The notes under the pieces were generated by a model. It did not search any database. It was not told the DNA's origin and saw only the letters and a program-made list of their open reading frames with translations. The position numbers were made by a program, and so were the translations under genes. From NCBI RefSeq assembly GCF_042684705.1, contig NZ_JBHULZ010000041.1, positions 1 through 64,000 of the forward strand: DNA of 64,000 nt, in the 5' to 3' direction. The DNA is from Mesonia sediminis (lineage in GTDB: Bacteria; Bacteroidota; Bacteroidia; Flavobacteriales; Flavobacteriaceae). Shown one piece after another: positions 33,490-42,372 of the stretch. Each line of letters starts with the position of its first letter. The stretch's first letter is position 1.

Positions 33490-33822
33490 ATGGGACTTAC
33501 CAAAACCGATTTATTCACTGCCGAGCAAAACCAAATTGCGCAATTCACCAAAGTACTGGGGCATCCTGCGCGTATCGCCATTTTACAGCATCTTATTAAA
33601 ATAGACAGCTGCGTTTGTGGCGACTTGGTAGAGGTTATTGGTTTGGCTCAACCTACCATATCGCAGCATTTAAAAGAGCTCAAAAAGCTAGGACTTATAC
33701 AAGGTAGCATTAGCGGTACGCGCGTTTGCTATTGTATAGATGCCCAGGCTTGGCACAATATGCGCGAAAACTTATTGGCCTTTTTAGCCAGCGGTCCTTC
33801 TCATAATCCTAAATGTTGTTAA
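33490..33822 (+). CDS. arsR: ArsR-family transcriptional repressor
   Basis: A 110-residue winged-helix protein. The ATG at 33490 (MGLTKTDLF) is preferred over one 18 bases upstream because it starts where the family does. Blocks: LGHPARIAILQHLI, SCVCGDLVEVIGLAQPTISQHLKELKKLGLI (recognition helix, with CVCGDL as metal-sensing cysteines) and RVCYCIDAQAW. A CC pair ends the protein. It is first in a four-gene arsenic operon and should repress it, with the palindrome at 33456 as operator. Confidence 0.93.
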   Translation: MGLTKTDLFTAEQNQIAQFTKVLGHPARIAILQHLIKIDSCVCGDLVEVIGLAQPTISQHLKELKKLGLIQGSISGTRVCYCIDAQAWHNMRENLLAFLASGPSHNPKCC

Positions 33823-33843
33823 CCCCAAAATACCTGATTACTT

Positions 33844-34293
33844 ATGAAATTATCTGAAATTAAAGCCGTATTGCAAAACCTAGAACAGATTGCCTTTGAG
33901 TTGCCTTCGGGCGAATTGGTTCCGCCTCATTTTCATGTGACCGAGATTGGCAAAATTGACAAAAACTTTATCGACTGTGGGGGTACTTTGCGTTATGAAA
34001 CGCTTATCAGTTTTCAATTGTGGAGCGCCAATGATTACAACCATCGCTTGCATCCAGAAAAGCTGGTTGCCATTATCGAATTGGCCGAAAAAGCTTTGGT
34101 TTTAGGCGATTGGGAAGTTGAGGTAGAATACCAAGGCCAAACTATTGGTAAATACGATTTAGATTTTAACGGCAAGCATTTTGTTTTGCGCAACAAACAA
34201 ACCGATTGCTTGGCGAAAGAAGATTGCGGCATCCCAGAAAAATCTGCACCTGCCAATAACGCCACTTGTGCACCGGGTAGTGGCTGCTGCTAA
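33844..34293 (+). CDS. DUF6428-like protein of the arsenic operon
   Basis: A 149-residue soluble protein with LVPPHFHVTEIG and LVPPHFH-type His residues, IDCGG, FQLWSANDYNHRLHPEKL and a Cys-rich tail (CAPGSGCC). It is a regular neighbour of arsR and arsenate reductase genes in Bacteroidota (DUF6428 as I recall). The conserved His and Cys residues suggest metal or metalloid binding, but the role is not known. Spacing to both neighbours is about 20 bases, consistent with one operon. Confidence 0.75.
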   Translation: MKLSEIKAVLQNLEQIAFELPSGELVPPHFHVTEIGKIDKNFIDCGGTLRYETLISFQLWSANDYNHRLHPEKLVAIIELAEKALVLGDWEVEVEYQGQTIGKYDLDFNGKHFVLRNKQTDCLAKEDCGIPEKSAPANNATCAPGSGCC

Positions 34294-34312
34294 TTTATTA
34301 AATTGATTTGTT

Positions 34313-34930
34313 ATGAAATTCAATAAGGTTTTCACCGATTTTATCGGCACTTTAAAACCCGATGATATTGCTAGCGATCGTAAACAAATACTCCAACATT
34401 TGGCCCAAGCTATACAGGAGGGCTTGCAGCAAAAGGAGGGCGTGGCTCTACAATTTATTTGCACCCATAACTCGCGCCGAAGTCAGTTAGCACAGGTTTG
34501 GGCGCAGCATTTACTATATTGGCACGGCTATTTTAAAGTCGGTTGTTATTCGGGTGGTACGGCCGTTACAGCGGTTTATCCCGAGGTCATCAACCAATTA
34601 GAACAGCAAGGATTTACCGCCAGTCGCCTAAGCGAAGGCAGCAACTCGGTTTATGCTGTAAAAGCGAGTAAGCAGCTCGCACCGAGTTTTGTGTTTTCTA
34701 AACCCATAACGCATTTGGTAAACCCAAGCGATGATTTCATCGCGGTGATGACTTGCGACCAAGCTAACGAGGCCTGTCCCGTTGTTTTAGGAGCCAAAAA
34801 ACGCATCGGGCTCACCTATACCGACCCAAAAAACCGTGATGGGCAAGAGAATGAAGAACAGGCTTATGCGCAAACCAGTACACAAATTGCTACCGAGATG
34901 CTTTATCTCTGTTCACAACTAAATCCGTAA
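34313..34930 (+). CDS. arsenate reductase-like low-molecular-weight protein tyrosine phosphatase
   Basis: A 205-residue protein with the phosphatase P-loop FICTHNSRRSQLAQ (CX5R: Cys-THNSR-Arg), then YSGGTAVTAVYPEV, and the general-acid region IGLTYTDPKN (Asp). This is the Bacteroidota ArsC of the LMW-PTP type, reducing As(V) to As(III) for export by the ACR3 pump encoded four bases downstream. Extra cysteines (MTCDQANEACPVV, LYLCS) could take part in the disulfide relay. Confidence 0.88.
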   Translation: MKFNKVFTDFIGTLKPDDIASDRKQILQHLAQAIQEGLQQKEGVALQFICTHNSRRSQLAQVWAQHLLYWHGYFKVGCYSGGTAVTAVYPEVINQLEQQGFTASRLSEGSNSVYAVKASKQLAPSFVFSKPITHLVNPSDDFIAVMTCDQANEACPVVLGAKKRIGLTYTDPKNRDGQENEEQAYAQTSTQIATEMLYLCSQLNP

Positions 34931-34934
34931 AGGC

Positions 34935-35978
34935 ATGAATAAAAAATTAGGCTTTTTAAACCGCTATCTAACCCTATGGATCTTTACCGCTATGCTACTG
35001 GGAGTAGCTTTGGGGTATTTTTTTCCGAGCTTTCCCGAGAAGTTACAAGCTTATAACCAAGGCAGTACTAATATAGCTTTGGCTATCGGACTTATTTTAA
35101 TGATGTATCCGCCCTTGGCTAAGGTAAAGTATAGTTTGCTGCCCAAGGTGTTTAAAAATGTAAAGCTCTTGTCTATTTCGCTGTTGCTGAATTGGATTAT
35201 TGGGCCGGTTTTGATGTTTATACTCGCTATTGTATTTCTAGCCGATTACCCCGAATATATGGTAGGCCTTATTTTAATAGGTTTGGCACGCTGTATTGCC
35301 ATGGTATTGGTGTGGAATGACTTGGCTGAGGGCAGCAGCGAATATGGAGCTGGCTTGGTGGCGCTCAATAGTATTTTCCAGGTCTTTGCCTACTCGTTTT
35401 ATGCCTGGATTTTCATTAGTGTGCTCCCTCCGTTTTTTGGTTTTGAAGGCGCTTTGGTAGAGATTTCCATCGCCCAAATTGCAGAGAGTGTCGCTATTTA
35501 TTTAGGCATCCCTTTCTTATTAGGCATTCTTAGTCGGCTGATTTTAGTGCGTGTTTATGGAGCGACCTGGTACCAAGAAAAATTTATACCGCGCATATCT
35601 CCCTTAACCTTAATCGCTTTACTGTTTACCATTGTGCTTATGTTTTCGCTAAAAGGCGAATTAATTGTAGCCCTACCCCAAGACGTTTTGCTTATCGCGC
35701 TACCCTTGTTGATTTATTTTGGTTTGATGTTTCTTATTGGTTTTTGGATTACTCGCGCCGTGGGTGCCACATACGATCAAACTACCGCTGTTGCCTTTAC
35801 GGCCGCAGGAAATAACTTTGAGTTAGCCATTGCAGTTGCCATTGCCGTTTTCGGATTACACTCTGGGCAGGCTTTTACCGGAGTTATTGGACCGCTTGTA
35901 GAAGTACCGGCGCTCATCTTACTCGTGCGGGTTTCCTTCTGGCTAAAAGCCAAGTATTTTTCGGCTAAGACCTCTTAA
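34935..35978 (+). CDS. arsB: ACR3-family arsenite efflux pump
   Basis: A 347-residue membrane protein with about ten hydrophobic segments. The family landmarks are present: WIIGPVLMFILA, GLARCIAMVLVWNDLA (the conserved transport Cys in TM4), LNSIFQVFAYSFYAWIF and AAGNNFELAIAVAIA. It exports As(III) from the cytoplasm. It is the last gene of the arsR operon, followed by a strong bidirectional terminator. Confidence 0.95.
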   Translation: MNKKLGFLNRYLTLWIFTAMLLGVALGYFFPSFPEKLQAYNQGSTNIALAIGLILMMYPPLAKVKYSLLPKVFKNVKLLSISLLLNWIIGPVLMFILAIVFLADYPEYMVGLILIGLARCIAMVLVWNDLAEGSSEYGAGLVALNSIFQVFAYSFYAWIFISVLPPFFGFEGALVEISIAQIAESVAIYLGIPFLLGILSRLILVRVYGATWYQEKFIPRISPLTLIALLFTIVLMFSLKGELIVALPQDVLLIALPLLIYFGLMFLIGFWITRAVGATYDQTTAVAFTAAGNNFELAIAVAIAVFGLHSGQAFTGVIGPLVEVPALILLVRVSFWLKAKYFSAKTS

Positions 35979-35981
35979 ACC

Positions 35982-36013
35982 AAACAGGCATGCCTCAATT
36001 GGCATGCCTGTTT
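35982..36013. terminator. bidirectional terminator hairpin
   Basis: AAACAGGCATGCC (35982-35994) and GGCATGCCTGTTT (36001-36013), 13 perfect base pairs with a six-base loop, flanked by A and T runs. It lies between converging acr3 and the DUF4494 gene. Confidence 0.85.
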
Positions 36014-36039
36014 GCTTTATTCGGGTTGATGCCTTTTCT

Positions 36040-36543
36040 TTAGGATGCAGCCATAGTATTTTCTGCGTTTTCTTTTGCCGCATGCGCTGTAGTACCTGAT
36101 TCATTTTCTTCACCATCAAAATAAGGAAACACATCTATAATAGGCGATTCGCTAATGGCAGGTATACTATAATCTCCCATGGTGTTTTGTAGCACCTGCA
36201 TGCTGTTTTCAAAAGCTTCTTTTACATCATTGGCCTGTACCAAAAGGTATTGGTTGGTTTTACGCTCTTTGCCACTTTCTTCATCAATGGCCACTAAGGC
36301 CACCTTAACTTTAAACCAACGATCGCTATTTTCAAAAGGATGCACTTCGGCAAAATTGGCCACCTTTATATTCATGATTTTAAAATCTTCTTCGGTTAGG
36401 CTTTTCATTTCTTGAGTAAGTCGGGCTTCGGCCTCGGTATAAGAAACCGCATCGAGCAAGTAGGTTTCGCTGGTTAATTTTTGCTCTCCCGTCTCGTGGC
36501 GTTTCATATATTTTACTTTACACTCATACCAAATAACACTCAT
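36040..36543 (-). CDS. DUF4494 family protein
   Basis: A 167-residue soluble protein. N-terminal VIWYECKVKYMK and TYLLDAVSYTEAEARL, central DRWFKVKVALVAIDEESGKE and QYLLVQANDVKEAFENS match the DUF4494 family found across Bacteroidota, possibly related to phage or conjugative gene products. No catalytic residues are apparent. The C-terminal tail (HAAKENAENTMAAS) is low-complexity. It is monocistronic and converges on acr3. Confidence 0.85.
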   Translation of the reverse strand: MSVIWYECKVKYMKRHETGEQKLTSETYLLDAVSYTEAEARLTQEMKSLTEEDFKIMNIKVANFAEVHPFENSDRWFKVKVALVAIDEESGKERKTNQYLLVQANDVKEAFENSMQVLQNTMGDYSIPAISESPIIDVFPYFDGEENESGTTAHAAKENAENTMAAS

Positions 36544-36845
36544 ATTTACTTATCGATTTTAGGTTAGTCGCCAAAAATAGAAATCAGCTCAACGTAAACC
36601 AACCGATTCTAATTTTGTTATGCACAATTTTACTTTAGGCTTTTACTGCGCTTACGCGGAAGGCAAAAAATTCTAATGAAACATAATAATTCTATACCAA
36701 AAAACCAGCTCCTGTTTTATGGTTTTTGACAGGCATAAAAAGATAAGGAATGTGCATTTATAGATGAAGTAGCGGTTTTTTTTAAGGCTTTGTGGCGGTC
36801 TCTAGCAATTGAATGTGTTATATTTAGAATCAAAATGCCCAAAAA
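36544..36845. other. intergenic region holding a copy of the DUF302 gene end
   Basis: Apart from a 47-base segment at 36766-36812 that repeats 38777-38823, I see no gene or other element. Confidence 0.6.
36766..36812. repeat. direct repeat, left copy (DUF302 gene 3' end)
   Basis: GAAGTAGCGGTTTTTTTTAA...GTCTCTAGCAATTGA, 45 of 47 bases identical to 38777-38823, where the sequence is the end of the DUF302 gene (minus). The two copies flank the three genes at 36846-38735. Confidence 0.75.
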
Positions 36846-37458
36846 ATGAAAAATTTATTTCTATTTCTATTTTGCCTTACGCTGCTTGTCGCTTGTGATA
36901 ATGACGACGATCAGAATTCAAAAGATCCCGTAAGCCAATTACCCAAAGCCACGCAAACTGGAGCAAATACTGCGGGTTGTTTGGTTAACGGCGAAGTTTT
37001 TTTACCCAAAGGCGGTGGACTGGCAGGAAACAAAAATTGCTTCTACCAGTATGTTGATGGCGGTTATAATTTCTTGATGCGTTTTTCTGATTTTTCAGGG
37101 AACGATGCTTCGTCTGTAGGTTTAGGTACCCAAAACGCAAAGATTGAAAAAGGGCAAACCTATATATTAAATGCCCGCCCATTTTTCACTAACAATGAAG
37201 ATGGCAAGGGGGGGGGNNNNNNNNNNNNNNNNNNNNNNNNNNNNNNNNNNNNNNNNNNNNNNNNNNNNNNNNNNNNNNNNNNNNNNNNNNNNNNNNNNNN
37301 NNNNNNNNNNNNNNNNNNNNNNNNNNNNNNNNNNNNNNNNNNNNNNNNNNNNNNNNNNNNNCATCGTCTCTGGTACGTTTTGGTTTGATGCCATTAATGA
37401 CGAAGGAGAAATAGTAGAAGTTCGTGAAGGACGTTTTGATATGCAGTTTTCGCAATAA
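36846..37458 (+). CDS. lipoprotein (DUF6252-like), first of a tandem pair, split by an assembly gap
   Basis: Starts MKNLFLFLFCLTLLVACDN, a lipoprotein signal with Cys 17. It then has GCLVNGEVFLPKGGG and FSDFSGNDASSVGLG, up to a G-run and 145 N. After the gap, TFWFDAINDEGEIVEVREGRFDM ends at TAA 37458. The frames either side of the gap do not match, so the N count is probably nominal. The tandem copy at 37532 shows the missing piece is about 100 bases. The two copies are about 85 percent identical over the shared parts, pointing to a recent duplication. Function unknown; a small surface lipoprotein. Confidence 0.7.
37217..37361. other. assembly gap (145 N) after a G run
   Basis: Undetermined bases preceded by ten G. 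The tandem duplicate nearby probably caused the misassembly. Confidence 0.99.
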
Positions 37459-37531
37459 AAAAATTAACGCGACAAATAATATACAATATCATGTGAAATT
37501 TCCTAATTTTAAACAATTAATAATCAACACA

Positions 37532-38110
37532 ATGAAAAGAATACTTATAACAATGCTCCTTATATTCCCACTTTGGGGGCTAGGGGGATGTAGTAAAGAC
37601 GACGATCAAAGTTCACAAGATCCCGTAAGCCAATTACCAGAAGCCACGCAAACTGGAGCAAATACTGCAGGCTGCTTGGTTAACGGCGAAGTTTTTTTAC
37701 CCAAAGGCGGTGGACTGGCAGGAAACAAAAACTGCTTTTACCAATATGTGGATGGCGGGTATCATTTCATGATGCGTTTTTCTGATTTTTCAGGAGATGA
37801 TTCATCATCTGTAAGATTAGGTACCCAAAATGCTACAATAGAAAATGGTAAAACCTACTCTTTAAATGCGCGTCCATTTTATTCAAATAATGAAGATGGT
37901 CGCGGAGGAGGTTATGAGATTTATACTTTGGAACCTTTTTCTGAAACTTATCATTCTACCACCAATGAAATAACAGGAGAAATGACCATCACCAAACTGG
38001 ATTTTGAAAACAACATTGTATCAGGTACATTTTGGTTTGATGCCATTAATGAAGAAGAAGAAATAGTAGAAGTTCGTGAAGGACGCTTTGATATGAAATA
38101 CACCAATTAA
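37532..38110 (+). CDS. lipoprotein (DUF6252-like), second of a tandem pair
   Basis: A 192-residue protein starting at the ATG that opens a lipoprotein signal (LLIFPLWGLGGCSKDDD, Cys 20). Body: ATQTGANTAGCLVNGEVFLP, YQYVDGGYHFMMRFSDFSG, TYSLNARPFYSNNEDG and VSGTFWFDAINEEEEIVEV. This layout (a small domain giving a typed summary of a 'new value') is common in Bacteroidota lipoproteins called DUF6252. It lies 73 bases after the first copy and 31 before the DUF6705 gene. Confidence 0.75.
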   Translation: MKRILITMLLIFPLWGLGGCSKDDDQSSQDPVSQLPEATQTGANTAGCLVNGEVFLPKGGGLAGNKNCFYQYVDGGYHFMMRFSDFSGDDSSSVRLGTQNATIENGKTYSLNARPFYSNNEDGRGGGYEIYTLEPFSETYHSTTNEITGEMTITKLDFENNIVSGTFWFDAINEEEEIVEVREGRFDMKYTN

Positions 38111-38141
38111 ACAAAAATCACTAACTTTTAAACAATTATTC

Positions 38142-38735
38142 ATGAAAACAAAATTACTTAGCTTAAGCTTACTACTATTCTCTTTTTGGTTTACAACATG
38201 GGCACAATTGCAAACCGTAAATATGAATACCAGGGATAATTCCCAAGATCTTTCTGGAAAATACTTTAAAGATATAGATGGTAATTTTGACCCTTTTATC
38301 GGGGTTTGGCAAGGCACACACCAAAATACCACGATGATCATAGACATTTCTAAAGCCGTACTGGGGCCTAGTCCAGGTAATAATTATGCCGAAGATGTAC
38401 TTGTGGCAGATATTCAATTGATAGAAGGGATGGGTACGCCTATGGAGATGGTTATCTGCAATACGGCTACCGCCTACAGCCATTTTGACAAGCTGATTAG
38501 AAGCATCATCCGCGGAGATTCATACAATGGAATTACAATGAGCAGTGCCTTAGAAGACAATTGCCACCCGGGCAACAGTGCGGGAGGTATTGTGGTGATG
38601 AATATTCAAAACCCACAAGCATCGCCTTTAACCGCCACTTGGGAGATTGAGAGAAAGGGGATTGTGGCCAAAACCTACCCCGGAGAACCAGACTTTATTA
38701 TTCCCACCAGTATTGTTTTAACCAAACAACCCTAG
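38142..38735 (+). CDS. DUF6705 family secreted protein
   Basis: A 197-residue protein with a signal peptide (LLSLSLLLFSFWFTTWAQ). The pattern KYFKDIDGNFDPFIGVWQGT and later EIERKGIVAKTYPGEPDFIIP matches the Bacteroidota DUF6705 group, lipocalin-like proteins that typically begin 'K-Y-x-D-I-x-G-N-L-D-x-F-x-G-T-W'. It shares the operon-like arrangement with the two lipoproteins. The role is unknown. Confidence 0.75.
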   Translation: MKTKLLSLSLLLFSFWFTTWAQLQTVNMNTRDNSQDLSGKYFKDIDGNFDPFIGVWQGTHQNTTMIIDISKAVLGPSPGNNYAEDVLVADIQLIEGMGTPMEMVICNTATAYSHFDKLIRSIIRGDSYNGITMSSALEDNCHPGNSAGGIVVMNIQNPQASPLTATWEIERKGIVAKTYPGEPDFIIPTSIVLTKQP

Positions 38736-38776
38736 TAATAAGTACTATGGTTAAGCTACAAGCCGTTGCTTCAAAA

Positions 38777-38823
38777 GAAGTAGCTGTTTTTTTTAAGGCT
38801 TTGTGGCGGTCTCTACCAATTGA
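38777..38823. repeat. direct repeat, right copy
   Basis: Matches 36766-36812 with two mismatches; overlaps the final codons (QLVETATKP) of the DUF302 gene. Confidence 0.75.
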
Positions 38824-39716
38824 TGGAGCAAACGTTCTATCTGGTCCTTATAACTGGCATTAATCTCTATGCCTTGCCTTTTTGCAATAAAATCGATTGC
38901 ATTATAAGACACAAATACCCGGCCTTTGGCATTTTCCCAAACTAAAATTTTATGCGGTAAGTCTAGACCCAACAAAGCATTATCGCGCAACATACGGCTG
39001 CTTATCTCTGGGTAACTCACCATAAGCACATAGGTAGGCCGCAAAGACATGCCAACGCTGGCAGCATTTGCTTGATGATCTAAACTCGCTATCAATTCTA
39101 ATTTTTGATTGTCGTGAATACTTTTTAATAAGGTATTTTTGGTTTTCGTAAAGCTCTGTTTACTTCGGTTGGTAATGATACCTTCCAATAATTTGACATG
39201 TTGTTTTCGGGTATGCACTACCGTTTGCCCTGCAGCATTTTCAACCAATCGCTCTAAAGCATCGCTCATTTGATTTAGACTTGGGGTATTTTTAATACCA
39301 AATCGGGCACCTAAATAATTGGTACTATTATAAGCCGTTACAAATTCTTCTCCATCTTGAAAGAATAAAATTTTCTGCGGTAAATTGAGACCGGCCAACT
39401 GGTTGGCTTGCATAAGCGGCGTTCCTAGATTGGGGTTGCCAAAAAAGATAATTTTTTCGGGTGCCAAATCTATACGCTCTTGAGCCGCTTCTTGGGCATA
39501 ATCAGACTCGGCAATAATGCCAATGGCACTATTCTTACGCAAAGTAGATTTCAATTTCTGGTAGGCCTCTTCTACTTCGCCTTTTTGTTGGGTATAACTA
39601 ATTCCTATAGCTTTTAAACGCTCTTGCTGAGGTGGCCACTGCTCCTCTTGATTCTTGTTTTTACAAGCTGTTAAACAGATTGCAACCAAAAGAAATAACC
39701 CGATTTTCTTTTTCAT
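38793..39716 (-). CDS. lipoprotein with two DUF302 domains
   Basis: A 307-residue protein with lipoprotein signal (LFLLVAICLTACKN, Cys 18). Two DUF302 repeats are visible, each with the pattern AEIGI/IAxxDxxxxAxxxx...P, for example GIIAESDYAQEAAQERIDLAPEKIIFFGNP (as strands) and LIASLDHQANAASVGMSLRPTYVLMVSYP, each followed by GLDLPHKILVWE / GLNLPQKILFFQ. DUF302 domains are found in periplasmic and metal or redox-linked proteins with unclear function. Its last 31 coding bases are duplicated 2 kb away. Confidence 0.8.
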   Translation of the reverse strand: MKKKIGLFLLVAICLTACKNKNQEEQWPPQQERLKAIGISYTQQKGEVEEAYQKLKSTLRKNSAIGIIAESDYAQEAAQERIDLAPEKIIFFGNPNLGTPLMQANQLAGLNLPQKILFFQDGEEFVTAYNSTNYLGARFGIKNTPSLNQMSDALERLVENAAGQTVVHTRKQHVKLLEGIITNRSKQSFTKTKNTLLKSIHDNQKLELIASLDHQANAASVGMSLRPTYVLMVSYPEISSRMLRDNALLGLDLPHKILVWENAKGRVFVSYNAIDFIAKRQGIEINASYKDQIERLLHQLVETATKP

Positions 39717-39920
39717 ACGCCTTAATTTACCTACAATTTAATGATTTCTTCCTAAAAAATCAGTAAAAACTGCTTTTCATCCACTTATTTTTATAAATTT
39801 TTAAAATTTCCTAAGCTTAAAACCGAAACTCAATACAGCAAACTACTTGATAATTACCGAGACAAAACGCCGCTAGGACTGCACGATATTTATTATCTTG
39901 CTTTCATAAGTAATTATAGC

Positions 39921-41036
39921 ATGGAAAATTTTTGGCAGCTTTACCATCAAGATATTTTATTTGTAGGCTTTGTTTTAGTGGCTACTGTTTTTTTATTGTG
40001 GCTCACCAATTGGAGTTATCGTTTTTTTACCAAGCGACTAGAGAAAAAATACAATTATGAGAGCCTAAGCAGTTTACGCAATGTAAAGAAAATTTTAAAT
40101 TTACTTTGGTTGATTACAGGGCTTGCGAGTATCAGCTTTGTGTTTGCGAGTGCCAAAACCACCACTATAATCAAAGAAAACCTGCAGCTTATTGTATATG
40201 TAGGGGTGGTGCTAGTGGTAAGTATTCTTACCGCCACCATGGTACAATTGTTTTTTAGTAAACGCATTCAAGAGAAAACCGCTCAAGGAGCAGACTCTAC
40301 CAGTTTACGTTTTATTCAATATTTAGCCAGTATAGGCGTTTATCTCGTTGGGGTTTTACTTATAATTTTAGCTTTTCCGTCGCTTAAACACATTGCCGGT
40401 ACCGTATTAGGAGGTGCGGGTATTCTCGCAGTTGTTTTGGGTATTGCCTCGCAAGAAGCGCTCGCCAATTTGGTAAGTGGCTTATTTATCATCAGCTTTA
40501 AGCCATTTAAAATTGGAGATATCATTCAGATTACCGATACCATGATGGGCACCGTGCACGATATTACCTTACGGCATACGGTGATTCAAGATTTTCAAAA
40601 TAAAATGATTGTTATACCCAACTCCATCATCAATAAAGAACGCTTGATTAATTATGATCTGAGCAATAGCTTGGTTCGGCAATGGATTTTTATGCGCATT
40701 GCTTATGAAAGTGATATTGATTTAGCGCGTAAAATTATGCGCGAAGAGTGCATGAAGCACCCCTTTACCCTAGACAACCGCACGCCGCTAGAAAAAGCCA
40801 ATAATGAGCCTGTAGTACCTGTAAAGGTAGTCGAGTTACAAGAGTCGGCTGTATTGATGCGCGCTTGGGTATGGACCAGCAACTACGCCGACTCATTTGA
40901 CTTGAAGTGCGATTTGCTCGAATCGATAAAAAAACGTTTTGATGCCGAAGGTATAAGCATACCTTACCCCCACCGCACAATGGTTTATAAAAATGACCCT
41001 CAGCACGACCCCGATCACAAGCCGCAAGGCCTTTAA
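39921..41036 (+). CDS. MscS-family mechanosensitive channel
   Basis: A 371-residue protein: four to five membrane segments in the first 185 residues, the pore helix with GGAGILAVVLGIASQEALANL followed by VSGLFIISFKPFKIGD, then the cytoplasmic beta domain (GTVHDITLRHTVIQ, VIPNSIINKERLINYD) and an alpha/beta C-terminal domain ending IPYPHRTMVY. It releases solutes on hypo-osmotic shock. Monocistronic. Confidence 0.93.
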   Translation: MENFWQLYHQDILFVGFVLVATVFLLWLTNWSYRFFTKRLEKKYNYESLSSLRNVKKILNLLWLITGLASISFVFASAKTTTIIKENLQLIVYVGVVLVVSILTATMVQLFFSKRIQEKTAQGADSTSLRFIQYLASIGVYLVGVLLIILAFPSLKHIAGTVLGGAGILAVVLGIASQEALANLVSGLFIISFKPFKIGDIIQITDTMMGTVHDITLRHTVIQDFQNKMIVIPNSIINKERLINYDLSNSLVRQWIFMRIAYESDIDLARKIMREECMKHPFTLDNRTPLEKANNEPVVPVKVVELQESAVLMRAWVWTSNYADSFDLKCDLLESIKKRFDAEGISIPYPHRTMVYKNDPQHDPDHKPQGL

Positions 41037-41109
41037 ATTTATTCGGCTCAAGGCTGTGCTTTTTTAAATAGAAAAATGTAAGTTTGGGTGAAGAAAAAAC
41101 ACCTACCGC

Positions 41110-41691
41110 ATGAACGACTTCTTAATTTATTTTAACTTAGGGCTCACGCACGTACTCGATTGGAATGCCTATGATCACGTTTTGTTCCTCAGTGTTTTGG
41201 TTGCAGCTTTTGGATTTAAAGATTTTAAACCCGTAATTGCTTTAGTTACACTGTTTACATTAGGCCACACCCTATCTTTAGTGCTTGCGGCTTATGATTT
41301 GGTCAGTCTTTCGAGCAGGGTGATCGAGTTTTTAATACCGGTGAGCATTTTGGTCACCGCAATTTACCGATTGTTTACTGCGGGAAAAAATGTAAAAAGC
41401 GGTAAGACTTTACTCTACGCCATCACGCTTTTTTTCGGGTTGGTACATGGGTTTGGGTTTTCTTCATTTTTTCTTAGCACCACAGGAAGTTCTGGAGTAG
41501 ATTTTGGCAGGTTGTTCGCTTTTGCCGTAGGTATAGAAGCCGCTCAGCTTATTGTAGTCTTGGTAGTGCTTTTACTAAGTTTGGTATTTCAAAGCCTATT
41601 GCGTTTTTCAAAACGGGATTGGGTATTGTTTATCGCTGCCCTGGTTATAGGATTAAGCATTCCGCTGTTGCGTGCCAATTGGATTCTTTAA
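41110..41691 (+). CDS. HupE/UreJ-like membrane protein
   Basis: A 193-residue protein with six hydrophobic segments. Signature: FNLGLTHVLDWNAYDHVLFL near the N-terminus, LFTLGHTLSLVLAAY and LFFGLVHGFGFSSFF, the conserved His residues of the HupE_UreJ_2 family (metal or nickel-related permease-like). The substrate in Bacteroidota is unverified. It follows mscS by 73 bases. Confidence 0.85.
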   Translation: MNDFLIYFNLGLTHVLDWNAYDHVLFLSVLVAAFGFKDFKPVIALVTLFTLGHTLSLVLAAYDLVSLSSRVIEFLIPVSILVTAIYRLFTAGKNVKSGKTLLYAITLFFGLVHGFGFSSFFLSTTGSSGVDFGRLFAFAVGIEAAQLIVVLVVLLLSLVFQSLLRFSKRDWVLFIAALVIGLSIPLLRANWIL

Positions 41692-41881
41692 TTTTCCCTT
41701 TACGGATGCCTAATCGGTTGCTTTTATATAGCATGCAACAACCAAATAAAACTTTTACTCCTATAGCTTTCTATAAACCAGAAGGACCAATTTTGGTCGC
41801 TACCCGAAATTAAATCCGTAAAGCTATGCCTAGCTGCCTGCACTGCTTAAAATATATCGGGATAAATTGGATGAAAAACAA

Positions 41882-41889
41882 TAAATTTG
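41882..41889 (+). promoter_or_regulatory. -7 box TAAATTTG
   Basis: Matches TAnnTTTG, 42 bases before the dCMP deaminase ATG. Confidence 0.4.
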
Positions 41890-41931
41890 TGTCGGTTATA
41901 GTTTTAATAAGCAGCAAGACCAGATAATTTT

Positions 41932-42372
41932 ATGGATAAAGCAAAGCAACTTAAATTTGACAAGGCTTACCTACGCATGGCTAAAGAATGGGGAAAACTT
42001 TCGCACTGCCAGCGCAAACAGGTAGGCGCCATTATAGTGAAAGATCGCATGATTATATCAGACGGGTATAACGGAACGCCTAGCGGTTTCGAAAATCCTT
42101 GTGAAGATGAAGACGGACTTACCAAATGGTATGTCTTGCACGCCGAAGCCAACGCCATCTTAAAGGTGGCCCGCAGTACCCAAACTTGTAAAGATGCTAC
42201 ATTGTATATTACCATGTCTCCCTGTAAAGATTGCAGCAAGCTTATACACCAAGCTGGCATAAAACGTGTGGTATATTTAAACGCTTATAAAGACAATGCC
42301 GGAATAGATTTTTTAAAGCGTGCCGGCGTTGAAGTAGAACATTTTAATGATATAGCTCACCAGCCAATTTGA
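41932..42372 (+). CDS. dCMP deaminase family protein
   Basis: A 146-residue zinc enzyme: VLHAEANAILKVA (His and catalytic Glu) and SPCKDCSKLIHQAG (two Cys ligands), with GTPSGFENPCED substrate loop. It deaminates dCMP to dUMP, feeding thymidylate synthesis. The stop TGA overlaps the TTG start of the S41 protease by four bases, so the two are translationally coupled, a conserved pair in Flavobacteriia. Confidence 0.93.
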   Translation: MDKAKQLKFDKAYLRMAKEWGKLSHCQRKQVGAIIVKDRMIISDGYNGTPSGFENPCEDEDGLTKWYVLHAEANAILKVARSTQTCKDATLYITMSPCKDCSKLIHQAGIKRVVYLNAYKDNAGIDFLKRAGVEVEHFNDIAHQPI

